A DNA stretch of 7,751 bases from an uncultured Anaerolineaceae bacterium (GCA_937920255.1 CALDSL010000477.1:1-7751); one strand, 5' to 3'; numbered from the stretch's first letter, positions 1-6,242 are shown. The notes: generated by a model not told the origin, from the letters alone. Translations and numbers: made by a program.

Positions 1-242
1 TTCTGCACGATGCTCTGCCGCACAATCGGGTCTGGCGCGGCGTTGATCATTTCCTTCACCGCCACCAGCTTGACAACGTTGGGGAAGTGCAGGTCACGAG
101 CGCGATAGACCGATCCCATGCCGCCGACGCCGATAATATCCTGGATCAGATAGCGGTTAACCAGGGTAGATCCGCGCTGGAGCTGTTGCGATTGGCCAGA
201 AGAACCAGCATTGAAGTTATTGGTGATTCTGTGCGTATCCAG
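1..242 (-). CDS. Ser/Thr protein kinase, N-terminal part (runs off the window)
   Basis: This is the first 80 codons of a Hanks-type serine/threonine kinase, which transfers phosphate from ATP to protein Ser/Thr residues. The reverse strand reads an N-lobe: a NRYLIQ first strand, the glycine-rich loop GVGGMGSVY, then RARDLHFPN and the VAVKE strand with the ATP-binding lysine. The rest of the catalytic domain lies left of position 1. No in-frame ATG, GTG or TTG exists between the in-frame stop at 309-311 and the ATG inside the glycine loop. I chose CTG at 240-242 because GGAGAAG (247-253) sits four bases before it and a strong promoter lies upstream. The alternative is a lost base near the out-of-frame ATG at 209-211: one extra G there would give a start MAGSSGQ in the kinase frame. 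The kinase identity is secure; the start is not. Confidence 0.85.
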   Translation of the reverse strand, partial: MDTHRITNNFNAGSSGQSQQLQRGSTLVNRYLIQDIIGVGGMGSVYRARDLHFPNVVKLVAVKEMINAAPDPIVRQSIVQ

Positions 243-246
243 GATA

Positions 247-253
247 CTTCTCC
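247..253 (-). promoter_or_regulatory. Ribosome binding site supporting a CTG start
   Basis: The minus strand reads GGAGAAG, four bases (TATC) before CTG at 240-242. It is the only good Shine-Dalgarno sequence in the leader of this kinase gene and is the main reason for proposing a CTG start. The ATG at 209-211, which is out of frame, has no comparable element before it. Confidence 0.45.
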
Positions 254-312
254 AGGGTATGGGATGGGAAAGCTGGCACGCGGTGGAAACGTGGAGGGCA
301 TGCCACAGTTAG

Positions 313-341
313 ATTATAAGCTCCGCGGAAAGCGATTGCAA
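313..341 (-). promoter_or_regulatory. Sigma-70-type promoter of the leftward kinase gene
   Basis: On the minus strand, TTGCAA (336-341) is followed by 17 bases and a perfect TATAAT (313-318). Transcription would start near 306, giving a leader of roughly 65 bases before the proposed CTG start. The leader also holds an ATG at 299-301 opening a 51-codon frame, offset from the kinase frame, that ends with TGA at 146-148 inside the kinase gene. Confidence 0.7.
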
Positions 342-456
342 CGCAAAAGACGCCGTGCCACCTTACACTCGCTAAACAGTTTCCATAACAATCCTCACAT
401 TAAAATGATGATTGGCCCAAAAAAGAGTGACGAAAAAACGGGTGGTGGAAACATCT

Positions 457-498
457 GTAACTATTGCGTTACGGTGCTTTCCGGTACAATGAATGTAC
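457..498 (+). promoter_or_regulatory. Possible glnA promoter with two operator-like dyads
   Basis: GTAAC-N6-GTTAC (457-472) covers the candidate -35 TTGCGT, and GTACA-N5-TGTAC (484-498) covers the candidate -10 TACAAT. Dyads over the core elements are what a dimeric repressor of a nitrogen gene would use. The first resembles the general form of GlnR-type sites but does not match the Bacillus TGTNA-N7-TNACA spacing, and the second does not match NtcA GTA-N8-TAC. With five-base arms, chance is a real alternative. Confidence 0.3.
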
Positions 499-596
499 AG
501 TGGGCCAAATGGCGCGCTGGTGTTTTGCGCCCAGCCAAGAATGTGCATCCCCCCTTTGTATTGTGTTTCTTGAACCAATTCTCATAAGGAGACTGT

Positions 597-2018
597 ATGT
601 TTCATGATTTTGACGAGGCGGCAAAGTTTGTGCGTGACCACCAAGTGCGCATGATCGACCTCAAATTCAGCGATCTGTGGGGTCGCTGGCATCATGTAAC
701 CCTATCGGCCAGCCAGTTCAATGCGGATGTCATGACCAGCGGGATCGGTTTCGACGGTTCCAGCGTGGGTTTTAAAAGTGTTCGTGCCGGTGATATGGCA
801 GTAATCCCAGACCTTTCTACCGGTGTCCTTGACCCGTTCTGGGAGGTTCCCACGCTGAGCTTTATCTGTAACACCGTTGAAGCCGACACAAAACGGCTGT
901 TTGGCGGCGACCCGCGCGAAGTTGCACGCCGGGCAGAGGCATACCTGGTATCCAATCAGATCGCCGGGAGCAGCCTGTGGGGTCCGGAGTTTGAATTTTA
1001 CATTTTCCATGATGTGAGCATGGAAAATGGGGTGAATGTCGCCAGTTACAAAGTTGACTCGATCGAGGCATCGTGGAACTGCGCTACGGGCGGTGGGCAG
1101 GGCCACTTTATTCCGCTGCACGGTGGATATCACGCCATCCCGCCCAGCGACCAGTTGTTCAACCTGCGCACGCGCATGTCGATCGTGTTGGAAGACATGC
1201 GCATCCCGGTCAAGTACCACCACCACGAAGTGGGCGGCCCGGGCCAGTGCGAAATCGAAACCCCGCTGATGGGGATGCTGGCAGCCGCCGATGCCTGCAT
1301 GGCGATCAAGTACGTGGCCAAAAACGTGGCCAAGCAGGCCGGCCAGACGGCGACCTTCCTGCCAAAACCGCTGTATGGAGAAGCCGGAAACGGCATGCAC
1401 TTCCACCAGCAGTTGTTGGACGGCCAGACCAACCTGTTCTACGACGCGCAGGGTGAAAATCTGCTCAGCCAGACGGCGCTATGGTACATCGGCGGGCTGC
1501 TGACGCACGCCGCGGCGGTGCTGGCGTTCACCAACCCCTCCACCAATTCCTACCGCCGCCTGGTGCCGGGGTTTGAAGCCCCCATTAACGCCTTTTTCTC
1601 AAAGGGCAACCGCAGCGCGGCCATCCGCGTGCCCAAGTACGCCACCCAGCCAGATGAAGTCCGCTTTGAATTCCGCCCGCCGGACGCCACCTGTAACCCG
1701 TACCTGGCGATGGCGGCGCAGCTCATGGCCGGTATCGACGGGATCATCAACAAGATCGATCCCACCGCCGCCGGGTTTGGCCCGATAGATGAAGACGTGT
1801 TCTCCTGGTCAGAAGAGCGCCGCGCCACCATCAAGAGCCTGCCCACATCGCTGGAAGGCGCGCTCCAGGCGCTCCGGGACGATTACCAGTTCCTGCTGGC
1901 CGGCGATGTGTTCAGCGAGGAAATGATCAGGAACTGGATCAAGCGCAAGACCGAAGAAGATTACAAAGTCCGCTCGCGCCCGCACCCGTACGAAGTGGAA
2001 ATGTATTTTGACCTGTAG
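597..2018 (+). CDS. glnA: Glutamine synthetase, type I
   Basis: This cytosolic enzyme makes glutamine from glutamate, ammonia and ATP and is the main entry of ammonium into metabolism. At 473 residues it has the length usual for type I enzymes, which form dodecamers. Visible motifs are DGSSVGF (53-59), the metal-binding pairs E131/E133 and E211/E219, the catalytic-loop H268 in GNGMHFH, NPSTNSYRRL (313-322), the flap glutamate E327 and the EFRPPDA segment (358-364). The segment aligning with the adenylylation tyrosine of enteric enzymes reads DEDVFSW, with Phe402 in place of Tyr, so control by adenylylation is not expected. TAAGGAG (584-590) supports the start. A hairpin terminator follows directly, so it seems to be a single-gene transcript. 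Confidence 0.97.
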   Translation: MFHDFDEAAKFVRDHQVRMIDLKFSDLWGRWHHVTLSASQFNADVMTSGIGFDGSSVGFKSVRAGDMAVIPDLSTGVLDPFWEVPTLSFICNTVEADTKRLFGGDPREVARRAEAYLVSNQIAGSSLWGPEFEFYIFHDVSMENGVNVASYKVDSIEASWNCATGGGQGHFIPLHGGYHAIPPSDQLFNLRTRMSIVLEDMRIPVKYHHHEVGGPGQCEIETPLMGMLAAADACMAIKYVAKNVAKQAGQTATFLPKPLYGEAGNGMHFHQQLLDGQTNLFYDAQGENLLSQTALWYIGGLLTHAAAVLAFTNPSTNSYRRLVPGFEAPINAFFSKGNRSAAIRVPKYATQPDEVRFEFRPPDATCNPYLAMAAQLMAGIDGIINKIDPTAAGFGPIDEDVFSWSEERRATIKSLPTSLEGALQALRDDYQFLLAGDVFSEEMIRNWIKRKTEEDYKVRSRPHPYEVEMYFDL

Positions 2019-2028
2019 GGAATGGAGC

Positions 2029-2066
2029 AAAAACGGTGCGGTCTGTTTCCAGATCGCACCGTTTTT
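2029..2066. terminator. Two-way intrinsic terminator between glnA and the DUF971 gene
   Basis: The arms AAAAACGGTGCG (2029-2040) and CGCACCGTTTTT (2055-2066) are exact complements. Inside them a G:U pair and TCTG/CAGA continue the helix to a four-base loop TTTC (2046-2049), giving about 17 paired positions. The A tract on one side and T tract on the other let it end transcripts from both directions: glnA from the left, and the minus-strand cluster, whose last gene stops at 2068, from the right. Confidence 0.9.
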
Positions 2067-2067
2067 C

Positions 2068-2409
2068 TCATTCAGTCGCGGATTTTCGCTGCTGCTCGCA
2101 CAGCGCGCGGAGGTAATGCCAGTTATAGATCCCGTAATGGTGGCCGTCTTCCCATTCGAACATGATCGCGTAGGAGCCAACCGGCTCCACTTTGACCAGG
2201 CGCACGGCGGGTGATTCGGGCAATTGGACGCCGAAGACCGCGGGATCCGGCTCGGAGCTCATATTCTCATGCCCGCCGCGGCAGGAGGCGCACGGGCAGG
2301 CCGCGCGCAGCAGTTTGAATGAGAAGTCACAGGTCACGCCGTCGTTCCAGGTGATGCTCATCTCACCGGTCTGGCGGTTGGCAGTGATATTGGTAGGGGT
2401 TTCGCTCAT
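2068..2409 (-). CDS. DUF971 family protein (gamma-butyrobetaine hydroxylase-like N-terminal domain)
   Basis: This small soluble protein of 113 residues matches DUF971, the domain also found at the N-terminus of gamma-butyrobetaine hydroxylase, where it binds zinc. Here it stands alone with no oxygenase domain. The putative metal site is C38, C40 and C43 in ACPCASCRGG, with H90 in EDGHHYG a likely fourth ligand. The family ending is the pattern GIYNWHYLRAL. Stand-alone members often sit with Mrp/ApbC-type iron-sulfur genes, but none is seen here and the biochemical role is unknown. A weak AGGA (2417-2420) precedes the ATG. It is the last gene of a minus-strand cluster, 25 bases after the SH3b gene. 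Confidence 0.88.
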   Translation of the reverse strand: MSETPTNITANRQTGEMSITWNDGVTCDFSFKLLRAACPCASCRGGHENMSSEPDPAVFGVQLPESPAVRLVKVEPVGSYAIMFEWEDGHHYGIYNWHYLRALCEQQRKSATE

Positions 2410-2434
2410 GCAAATATCCTGATCATCAATATAG

Positions 2435-2926
2435 TTACGGCCCAGGCGTTGGCTGGCTAACTACGCTTAACCATTCGCCGGCCGCCCAGCCGCTGCGGCT
2501 CTCGTCCATCGGGGTCACCAGATACCACCAGGTGTAGCCGTCGGCATCGCGCGGGCCGTCGCGCACCTCAAACACCTCCGATTCGCGCCCCAAAAAGCGC
2601 GGTTCGGCGTTGGTTCCTGGGCCGGTGCGCAGGCGCAGCCCCGCGCCTTCGGTGTTGACGATCTGCACATACGTCCCAACGCTGATGCCGTTGACCACCA
2701 GGCTGGAGGGGGTCGCGGTGGCAGTGGCTTCGGCGCCCGGCAGCGGCTGGAGCGTAGAGGTCGGCGCGGCGATGACCGTGAAAACAGCGGTGGGAACGCC
2801 GGAGCGATTGGGGGGCGTGGAAAGCAGCAGCATCGCCAGTACCAAAAAGAACAGAAGAATCACAACCACCAGCGCGCCGATCAAAACATACACGCTGATG
2901 CGCCTGCCGAACAAATTGAAGTACAT
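2435..2926 (-). CDS. Membrane-anchored SH3b-domain protein
   Basis: The protein has 163 residues. Residues 11-35 form one strongly hydrophobic segment after a short positive N-terminus (GRR at 7-9), consistent with an uncleaved anchor and the rest outside the membrane. Residues 36-76 are a low-complexity stalk rich in Thr, Pro and Ala. Residues 78-157 resemble a bacterial SH3 (SH3b) domain: a GTYVQIVNTEGAGLRLRTGPG stretch broken by NT, then the YTWWYLVTP strand and GWAAGEWL ending. Such domains often bind cell-wall or other extracellular ligands; the ligand here cannot be read from sequence. No catalytic domain is present. GGGAGG (2932-2937) lies five bases before the ATG. The gene starts 24 bases after the antiporter stop, so the two are probably co-transcribed. 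Confidence 0.85.
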   Translation of the reverse strand: MYFNLFGRRISVYVLIGALVVVILLFFLVLAMLLLSTPPNRSGVPTAVFTVIAAPTSTLQPLPGAEATATATPSSLVVNGISVGTYVQIVNTEGAGLRLRTGPGTNAEPRFLGRESEVFEVRDGPRDADGYTWWYLVTPMDESRSGWAAGEWLSVVSQPTPGP

Positions 2927-2950
2927 GCCGGCCTCCCTTCCGGGTCACAA

Positions 2951-4033
2951 TTATGCTGGCAGCAGGAAAAACGCCACCGCCAGAATGGCATACACCGCCA
3001 GCAGCGCCGCGCCTTCCAACCAGTTCGATTCTCCATCCATGGCTACCAGCGCCGCGATGACGCACGCGCTGCCGACCGCCAGTAATTCAAACGTGTTAAA
3101 GATGAGGGTCAGCGGGTGGCCCATGGCCAGACTGACAAACACCAGCAGCGGCGCGACAAACAACGCTACCTGCACACTTGATGATACCGCAATTTCTACG
3201 CTCAAGTCCATCTGATTGCGCATGGCCACCTGCACCGCCACCACGTGCTCGGCCACGTTGCCGACGATGGGGATGAGGATGATACCCAGAAAGAACTCTG
3301 ACAGGCCCAGGTTTTCCACCACGTGCTCCGTTGCCCCCACCAGCAACTCGGACATAAGTACCACCCCCAAGGTGGCAACCGCCAGCAGCACAAACGACTG
3401 GCGCACGCTCAGATTGGGCGTGTGATGCGCCGGCTCGGTCGAAGGATGCGTGACAGGGCTTTCCGCGCTGCGCAGGTTATAGAAGAGCCCCAGGCCGTAC
3501 AGAACGATCATGACGGTGGCCACGCTCAGGCTGAGCGCCTCCACCGTGATCGAGGTTTCCGGGCCCATCGAATGACTGAAGATGGACGGGATCAGCAGCG
3601 CCATCACGCAGATAAACAGCAGCGTGGCGTGATTAGAGGCGTTGCGCCGGTCAAAGCGCTGCAGGCCGTGTTTGGCGCCGCCAAACACCATGGCCGCGCC
3701 CATCACCAGCAACAGGTTGCCCAGGATGGAGCCGGTGATGGAAGCCTTGACCAGCTCGAGCAGCCCGGCGCGGATGGCGACCAGGGTGATGATCAATTCG
3801 GCGGCATTTCCCAGGGTGGCGTTCAGCAGCCCGCCGACGCGCGGGCCGGTGTAGGCCGCCAGGGCTTCGGTGGCAGTGCCGATCATGCCCGCCAGCGGAA
3901 CCACGCCCAGCGCCGATAAGCCGAACACGAACATGGGGCTCCATCCGGCTGACTCGGCGATGATTGCCAGCGGTAGGGCAACCAGAAGATAGGACAGCGG
4001 ATTTTCTCGAAGATACCTGCGCACTTTGCTCAT
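2951..4033 (-). CDS. CaCA/CAX-type cation (Ca2+):proton antiporter
   Basis: This integral membrane protein of 360 residues most likely exports Ca2+ in exchange for protons. The two alpha-repeats of the CaCA superfamily are visible: GLLNATLGNAAELI (68-81, key acidic residue E79) and IVGNVAEHVVAV (256-267, key E262), the latter followed by SSSVQVALFVAP. A hydrophilic, His-containing loop near 188-212 separates the halves, and most of the remainder is hydrophobic, consistent with about 10-11 membrane segments. I start at the ATG at 4031-4033 because AGGGAG lies just upstream and the product then begins with a typical short tail, MSKVRRYL. A longer frame back to 4138 adds 35 unlike residues and runs into the promoter. 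The ion is inferred from family. Confidence 0.93.
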   Translation of the reverse strand: MSKVRRYLRENPLSYLLVALPLAIIAESAGWSPMFVFGLSALGVVPLAGMIGTATEALAAYTGPRVGGLLNATLGNAAELIITLVAIRAGLLELVKASITGSILGNLLLVMGAAMVFGGAKHGLQRFDRRNASNHATLLFICVMALLIPSIFSHSMGPETSITVEALSLSVATVMIVLYGLGLFYNLRSAESPVTHPSTEPAHHTPNLSVRQSFVLLAVATLGVVLMSELLVGATEHVVENLGLSEFFLGIILIPIVGNVAEHVVAVQVAMRNQMDLSVEIAVSSSVQVALFVAPLLVFVSLAMGHPLTLIFNTFELLAVGSACVIAALVAMDGESNWLEGAALLAVYAILAVAFFLLPA

Positions 4034-4137
4034 GTTGTTCTCCCTGATCAGGGTAAGATGGTATGCGAATGAAAATGTTGGGAACCAGGGAAAAGGTACA
4101 GTCAGCAACAGGCTGCCCCGCCCTTGTATCTGCGACA

Positions 4138-4146
4138 ATTATATCA
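4138..4146 (-). promoter_or_regulatory. Extended -10 promoter of the antiporter cluster
   Basis: The minus strand reads TGATATAAT, a perfect TATAAT (4138-4143) with the TG of an extended -10. No good -35 is present. Transcription would start near 4131, about 100 bases before the antiporter ATG. Confidence 0.6.
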
Positions 4147-4161
4147 GCAAGAAAAACTGTG

Positions 4162-4170
4162 TGTTATAAT
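4162..4170 (+). promoter_or_regulatory. Extended -10 promoter of the kinase-rpe unit
   Basis: The plus strand reads TGTTATAAT, a perfect TATAAT (4165-4170) with an extended -10 TG. No good -35 is present. The start of transcription would be near 4177, only about six bases before the kinase ATG at 4183. Confidence 0.55.
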
Positions 4171-4182
4171 CCCGAAAGGGAT

Positions 4183-5304
4183 ATGCAGAAAGCCTCTCCA
4201 CCGTCAAGCACGCCTTTGCTGGGTAACCGCTACCAGCTACAACAGACCCTCGGAACCGGGGGAATGGCTGTTGTTTACCTGGCGCGCGACCTGATGCTGG
4301 AACGCCCGGTGGCAATTAAAGTTTTGCGCCAGGATTTCTCGCGCGATGATGACTTCCGCGATCGCTTCCGCCAGGAAGCGCGCGCCGCCGCCAATCTTTC
4401 GCACCCCAACATCGTCATGGTGCACGACTTTGGTCTGGACGCCGGCCGGCTGTACATCGTCATGGAGTATATTCCAGGCACCGACCTGAAGACGATGATG
4501 AAACAGCGCGGCCGCTTCACTGTGGATGAAGCCTTGCCGTTGATTGTACAGGCCAGCGCCGGCATTGGCTATGCACATCGCGCCGGTCTGGTTCACTGTG
4601 ACGTCAAACCCCACAACATGCTCGTCTCGCCGGACCAGCGCCTCAAAGTGACCGACTTTGGCATTGCCCGCGCGCTGGCCAGCATCCAGCCGGATGAGAA
4701 GAACGACGTGGTGTGGGGTTCGCCGCAGTATTTTTCGCCTGAACAGGCCGCCGGGTTCGCGCCCTCGCCCGCCTCGGATGTGTATTCGCTGGGCGTTATC
4801 CTATATGAAATGCTCACCGGCCAGCTTCCGTTTACGTCCAATGATTCGAGCGAGCTGGCGCGCCTGCACCGCGACGCCCAGCCCACGTCGCCCCGGCGGA
4901 TCAACCCGGAAATTCCACACGCCCTGGAAAGCATTTTGCTCAAAGTGCTGTCGAAAGAGCCATCCGCGCGCTACCGCACCGCCGACCAGCTCGGGCGCGT
5001 ACTGCTGACCTTCAGCAACACCACCGATCCCTACGCCGGAAATATGCCCACCGCGCAAAATTCGGCCGCGACGGTTGTTTCCGGGCATACGCCCAGCGGC
5101 CCGATCCACGTCGCTCCGGTAATCGATGCACCGCGCCCGCGCCAGGCGGATGACACCCTGCCCACCGCCGCGGACGAGGAAGACAGCGGCCCGCACATCG
5201 ACTGGGCCACGGTGTTGTTGGGGCTGCTGGCCGTGCTCAGCGTGGGCGGCCTGATACCGTTCTGGTTGTATATAATTCTTTCGCTCCAGAATCTTATCCG
5301 GTAA
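4183..5304 (+). CDS. Membrane Ser/Thr protein kinase without PASTA repeats
   Basis: This is a 373-residue Hanks-type kinase. The catalytic domain (about 17-280) shows the glycine loop GTGGMAVVY (24-32), ATP-binding K46, helix-C E65, the catalytic loop HCDVKPHN (138-145, catalytic D140), DFG (158-160) and SPE (185-187). The usual HRD reads HCD, so it is a non-RD kinase. The activation segment up to the conserved GSP has no Thr and one Ser (S167). A polar linker rich in Pro, Ala and Thr (about 281-335) leads to one membrane helix (about 342-366) and a very short tail, so no sensor domain lies outside. The ATG at 4183 follows AAAGGG (4175-4180) closely. A longer frame from 4063 adds 40 unlike residues and crosses the promoter. 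It is the first gene of a unit with rpe. Confidence 0.93.
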   Translation: MQKASPPSSTPLLGNRYQLQQTLGTGGMAVVYLARDLMLERPVAIKVLRQDFSRDDDFRDRFRQEARAAANLSHPNIVMVHDFGLDAGRLYIVMEYIPGTDLKTMMKQRGRFTVDEALPLIVQASAGIGYAHRAGLVHCDVKPHNMLVSPDQRLKVTDFGIARALASIQPDEKNDVVWGSPQYFSPEQAAGFAPSPASDVYSLGVILYEMLTGQLPFTSNDSSELARLHRDAQPTSPRRINPEIPHALESILLKVLSKEPSARYRTADQLGRVLLTFSNTTDPYAGNMPTAQNSAATVVSGHTPSGPIHVAPVIDAPRPRQADDTLPTAADEEDSGPHIDWATVLLGLLAVLSVGGLIPFWLYIILSLQNLIR

Positions 5305-5307
5305 GCC

Positions 5308-5970
5308 ATGGCCAAGATAATCCTGTCCTCCTCGATTTTATCGTCAGACTTTACCCGGCTGGGTGACCAGATCCGCGAAGCGGAGAGCGGCGGCGTGGAT
5401 TGGATCCATGTGGATGTCATCGACGGCCATTTTGCGCCCAACATTACCATGGGACCCTTCATCGTCGAAGCCTGCCGGCGCGTCACCAGCCTGCCGCTGG
5501 ACGTGCATCTGATGATCGAGAAGCCCGAGCGCTACGTGGAGGATTTTACCAGCGCCGGCGCCAGCCGGTTGACAGTGCACATCGAGGGCAACCCGCACGT
5601 GCACCGCACGCTGCAAACCATTCGCGACCTGAACGTCTCGCCCAGCATCGTGCTCAACCCGGGCACGCCCGCCTCCAGCCTGGAAGCGGTGCTGCCGTTT
5701 GTCGACATGGTGCTGGTGATGAGCGTCAACCCCGGGTTTTCCGGCCAGCAGTTTATTGAAACCACCCCGGGCAAAATCGTCCAGATCCGCGCCATGCTGA
5801 ATGCGATCGGTTCACAGGCGTATATCGAGGTGGACGGCGGCATCACCGCCGAAACCCTGCCGCAGTGCGTGGCGGCAGGCGCCAATGTGTTCGTCGCGGC
5901 CACTTCCATTTTTAAGTACCCGGAAGGCATCGCCGCAGGAATTGCCGCGCTGCGCCGCGCGGCCGCTTAA
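5308..5970 (+). CDS. rpe: Ribulose-phosphate 3-epimerase
   Basis: This cytosolic TIM-barrel enzyme interconverts D-ribulose 5-phosphate and D-xylulose 5-phosphate in the pentose phosphate (or Calvin) pathway. At 220 residues it has the normal length. It begins with the ILSSSILSSDF strand, then HVDVIDGHFAPN (34-45) supplies H34 and D36, DVHLMI (65-70) supplies H67, and VDGGI (175-179) supplies D176; together these are the family's metal and acid/base residues. VMSVNPGFSGQ (137-147) is the flexible loop over the active site. The ATG lies three bases after the kinase stop with only a weak ribosome site, which suggests translational coupling. A terminator follows at once. Confidence 0.97.
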   Translation: MAKIILSSSILSSDFTRLGDQIREAESGGVDWIHVDVIDGHFAPNITMGPFIVEACRRVTSLPLDVHLMIEKPERYVEDFTSAGASRLTVHIEGNPHVHRTLQTIRDLNVSPSIVLNPGTPASSLEAVLPFVDMVLVMSVNPGFSGQQFIETTPGKIVQIRAMLNAIGSQAYIEVDGGITAETLPQCVAAGANVFVAATSIFKYPEGIAAGIAALRRAAA

Positions 5971-5971
5971 A

Positions 5972-6004
5972 ACAAAAATCGCGGCGAGAGGCCGAGATTT
6001 TTGT
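5972..6004. terminator. Two-way intrinsic terminator between rpe and rpmB
   Basis: ACAAAAATC (5972-5980) pairs with GATTTTTGT (5996-6004), and inside it CGGC (5982-5985) pairs with GCCG (5991-5994) around a five-base loop GAGAG; one G/A mismatch separates the two blocks. The A and T tracts lie within the stem, so the hairpin can serve rpe from the left and rpmB from the right. Confidence 0.85.
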
Positions 6005-6027
6005 CCACGTTCTTTGAAAATGAAAAA

Positions 6028-6210
6028 CTAAGCAGTTTTCGCCAGGGTGCGAATGCATTTGGCGCACATCACCTTGCGGACTTTGCGACCGTCAACCATC
6101 ACCGTGATCTTCTGCAGATTGGGGTGGAAGGTGCGGTTGGTAGCCCGCTGGGAGAAACTGCGATTGTGTCCAAAGGTTGTGGTCTTGCCACAGGACTCAC
6201 ACTTTGCCAT
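6028..6210 (-). CDS. rpmB: 50S ribosomal protein L28
   Basis: This 60-residue protein is part of the large ribosomal subunit. It opens with MAKCESCGKTTTFGHNRSFS and continues through RTFHPNLQK to the family ending VMCAKCIRTL. Two CxxC pairs, near the N-terminus (C4, C7) and close to the C-terminus (in MCAKC), mark it as the zinc-binding form. I start at the ATG at 6208-6210 because GGAAAGGAA lies upstream and the product then matches the family's start; an earlier in-frame ATG at 6283-6285 would add 25 residues and lies upstream of the predicted transcript start. It is a single gene between a two-way terminator and its own strong promoter, opposite to its neighbours. Confidence 0.97.
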   Translation of the reverse strand: MAKCESCGKTTTFGHNRSFSQRATNRTFHPNLQKITVMVDGRKVRKVMCAKCIRTLAKTA

Positions 6211-6242
6211 CGTCGAATTCCTTTCCGAAATCTTGGTGAAAC

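Larger units (their letters stand above)
243..596. promoter_or_regulatory. Divergent intergenic region between kinase and glnA
   Basis: These 354 bases hold no convincing gene. The left part carries the kinase leader and promoter. The right part carries a possible weak glnA promoter, TTGCGT (464-469) and TACAAT (485-490) with a short 15-base spacer, two small dyads on those elements, and a possible leader hairpin (GCTGG 516-520 with CCAGC 531-535). The open frames crossing this region do not resemble a known protein. Confidence 0.5.

Noticed and set aside
87..587. A 166-codon plus-strand frame before glnA
   Set aside because: It overlaps the kinase N-terminus on the other strand, crosses the promoter region and does not resemble any family I know.
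243..596. A riboswitch or small RNA upstream of glnA
   Set aside because: I found no recognisable riboswitch core; only short, weak pairings such as 516-535 are visible.
702..1406. A 234-codon minus-strand frame inside glnA
   Set aside because: It is a shadow of the GC-rich codon pattern of glnA, which is fully supported by catalytic motifs.
3323..3919. A 198-codon plus-strand frame rich in Gln, Arg and His inside the antiporter gene
   Set aside because: The composition is typical of an antisense shadow, and the antiporter on the other strand has clear family motifs.
4034..4138. N-terminal extension of the antiporter
   Set aside because: The extra 35 residues are not family-like, start at the -10 of the predicted promoter, and the ATG at 4031-4033 has a good ribosome site.
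4063..4182. N-terminal extension of the second kinase
   Set aside because: It would run through the divergent promoters, and its residues do not look like a kinase N-terminus.
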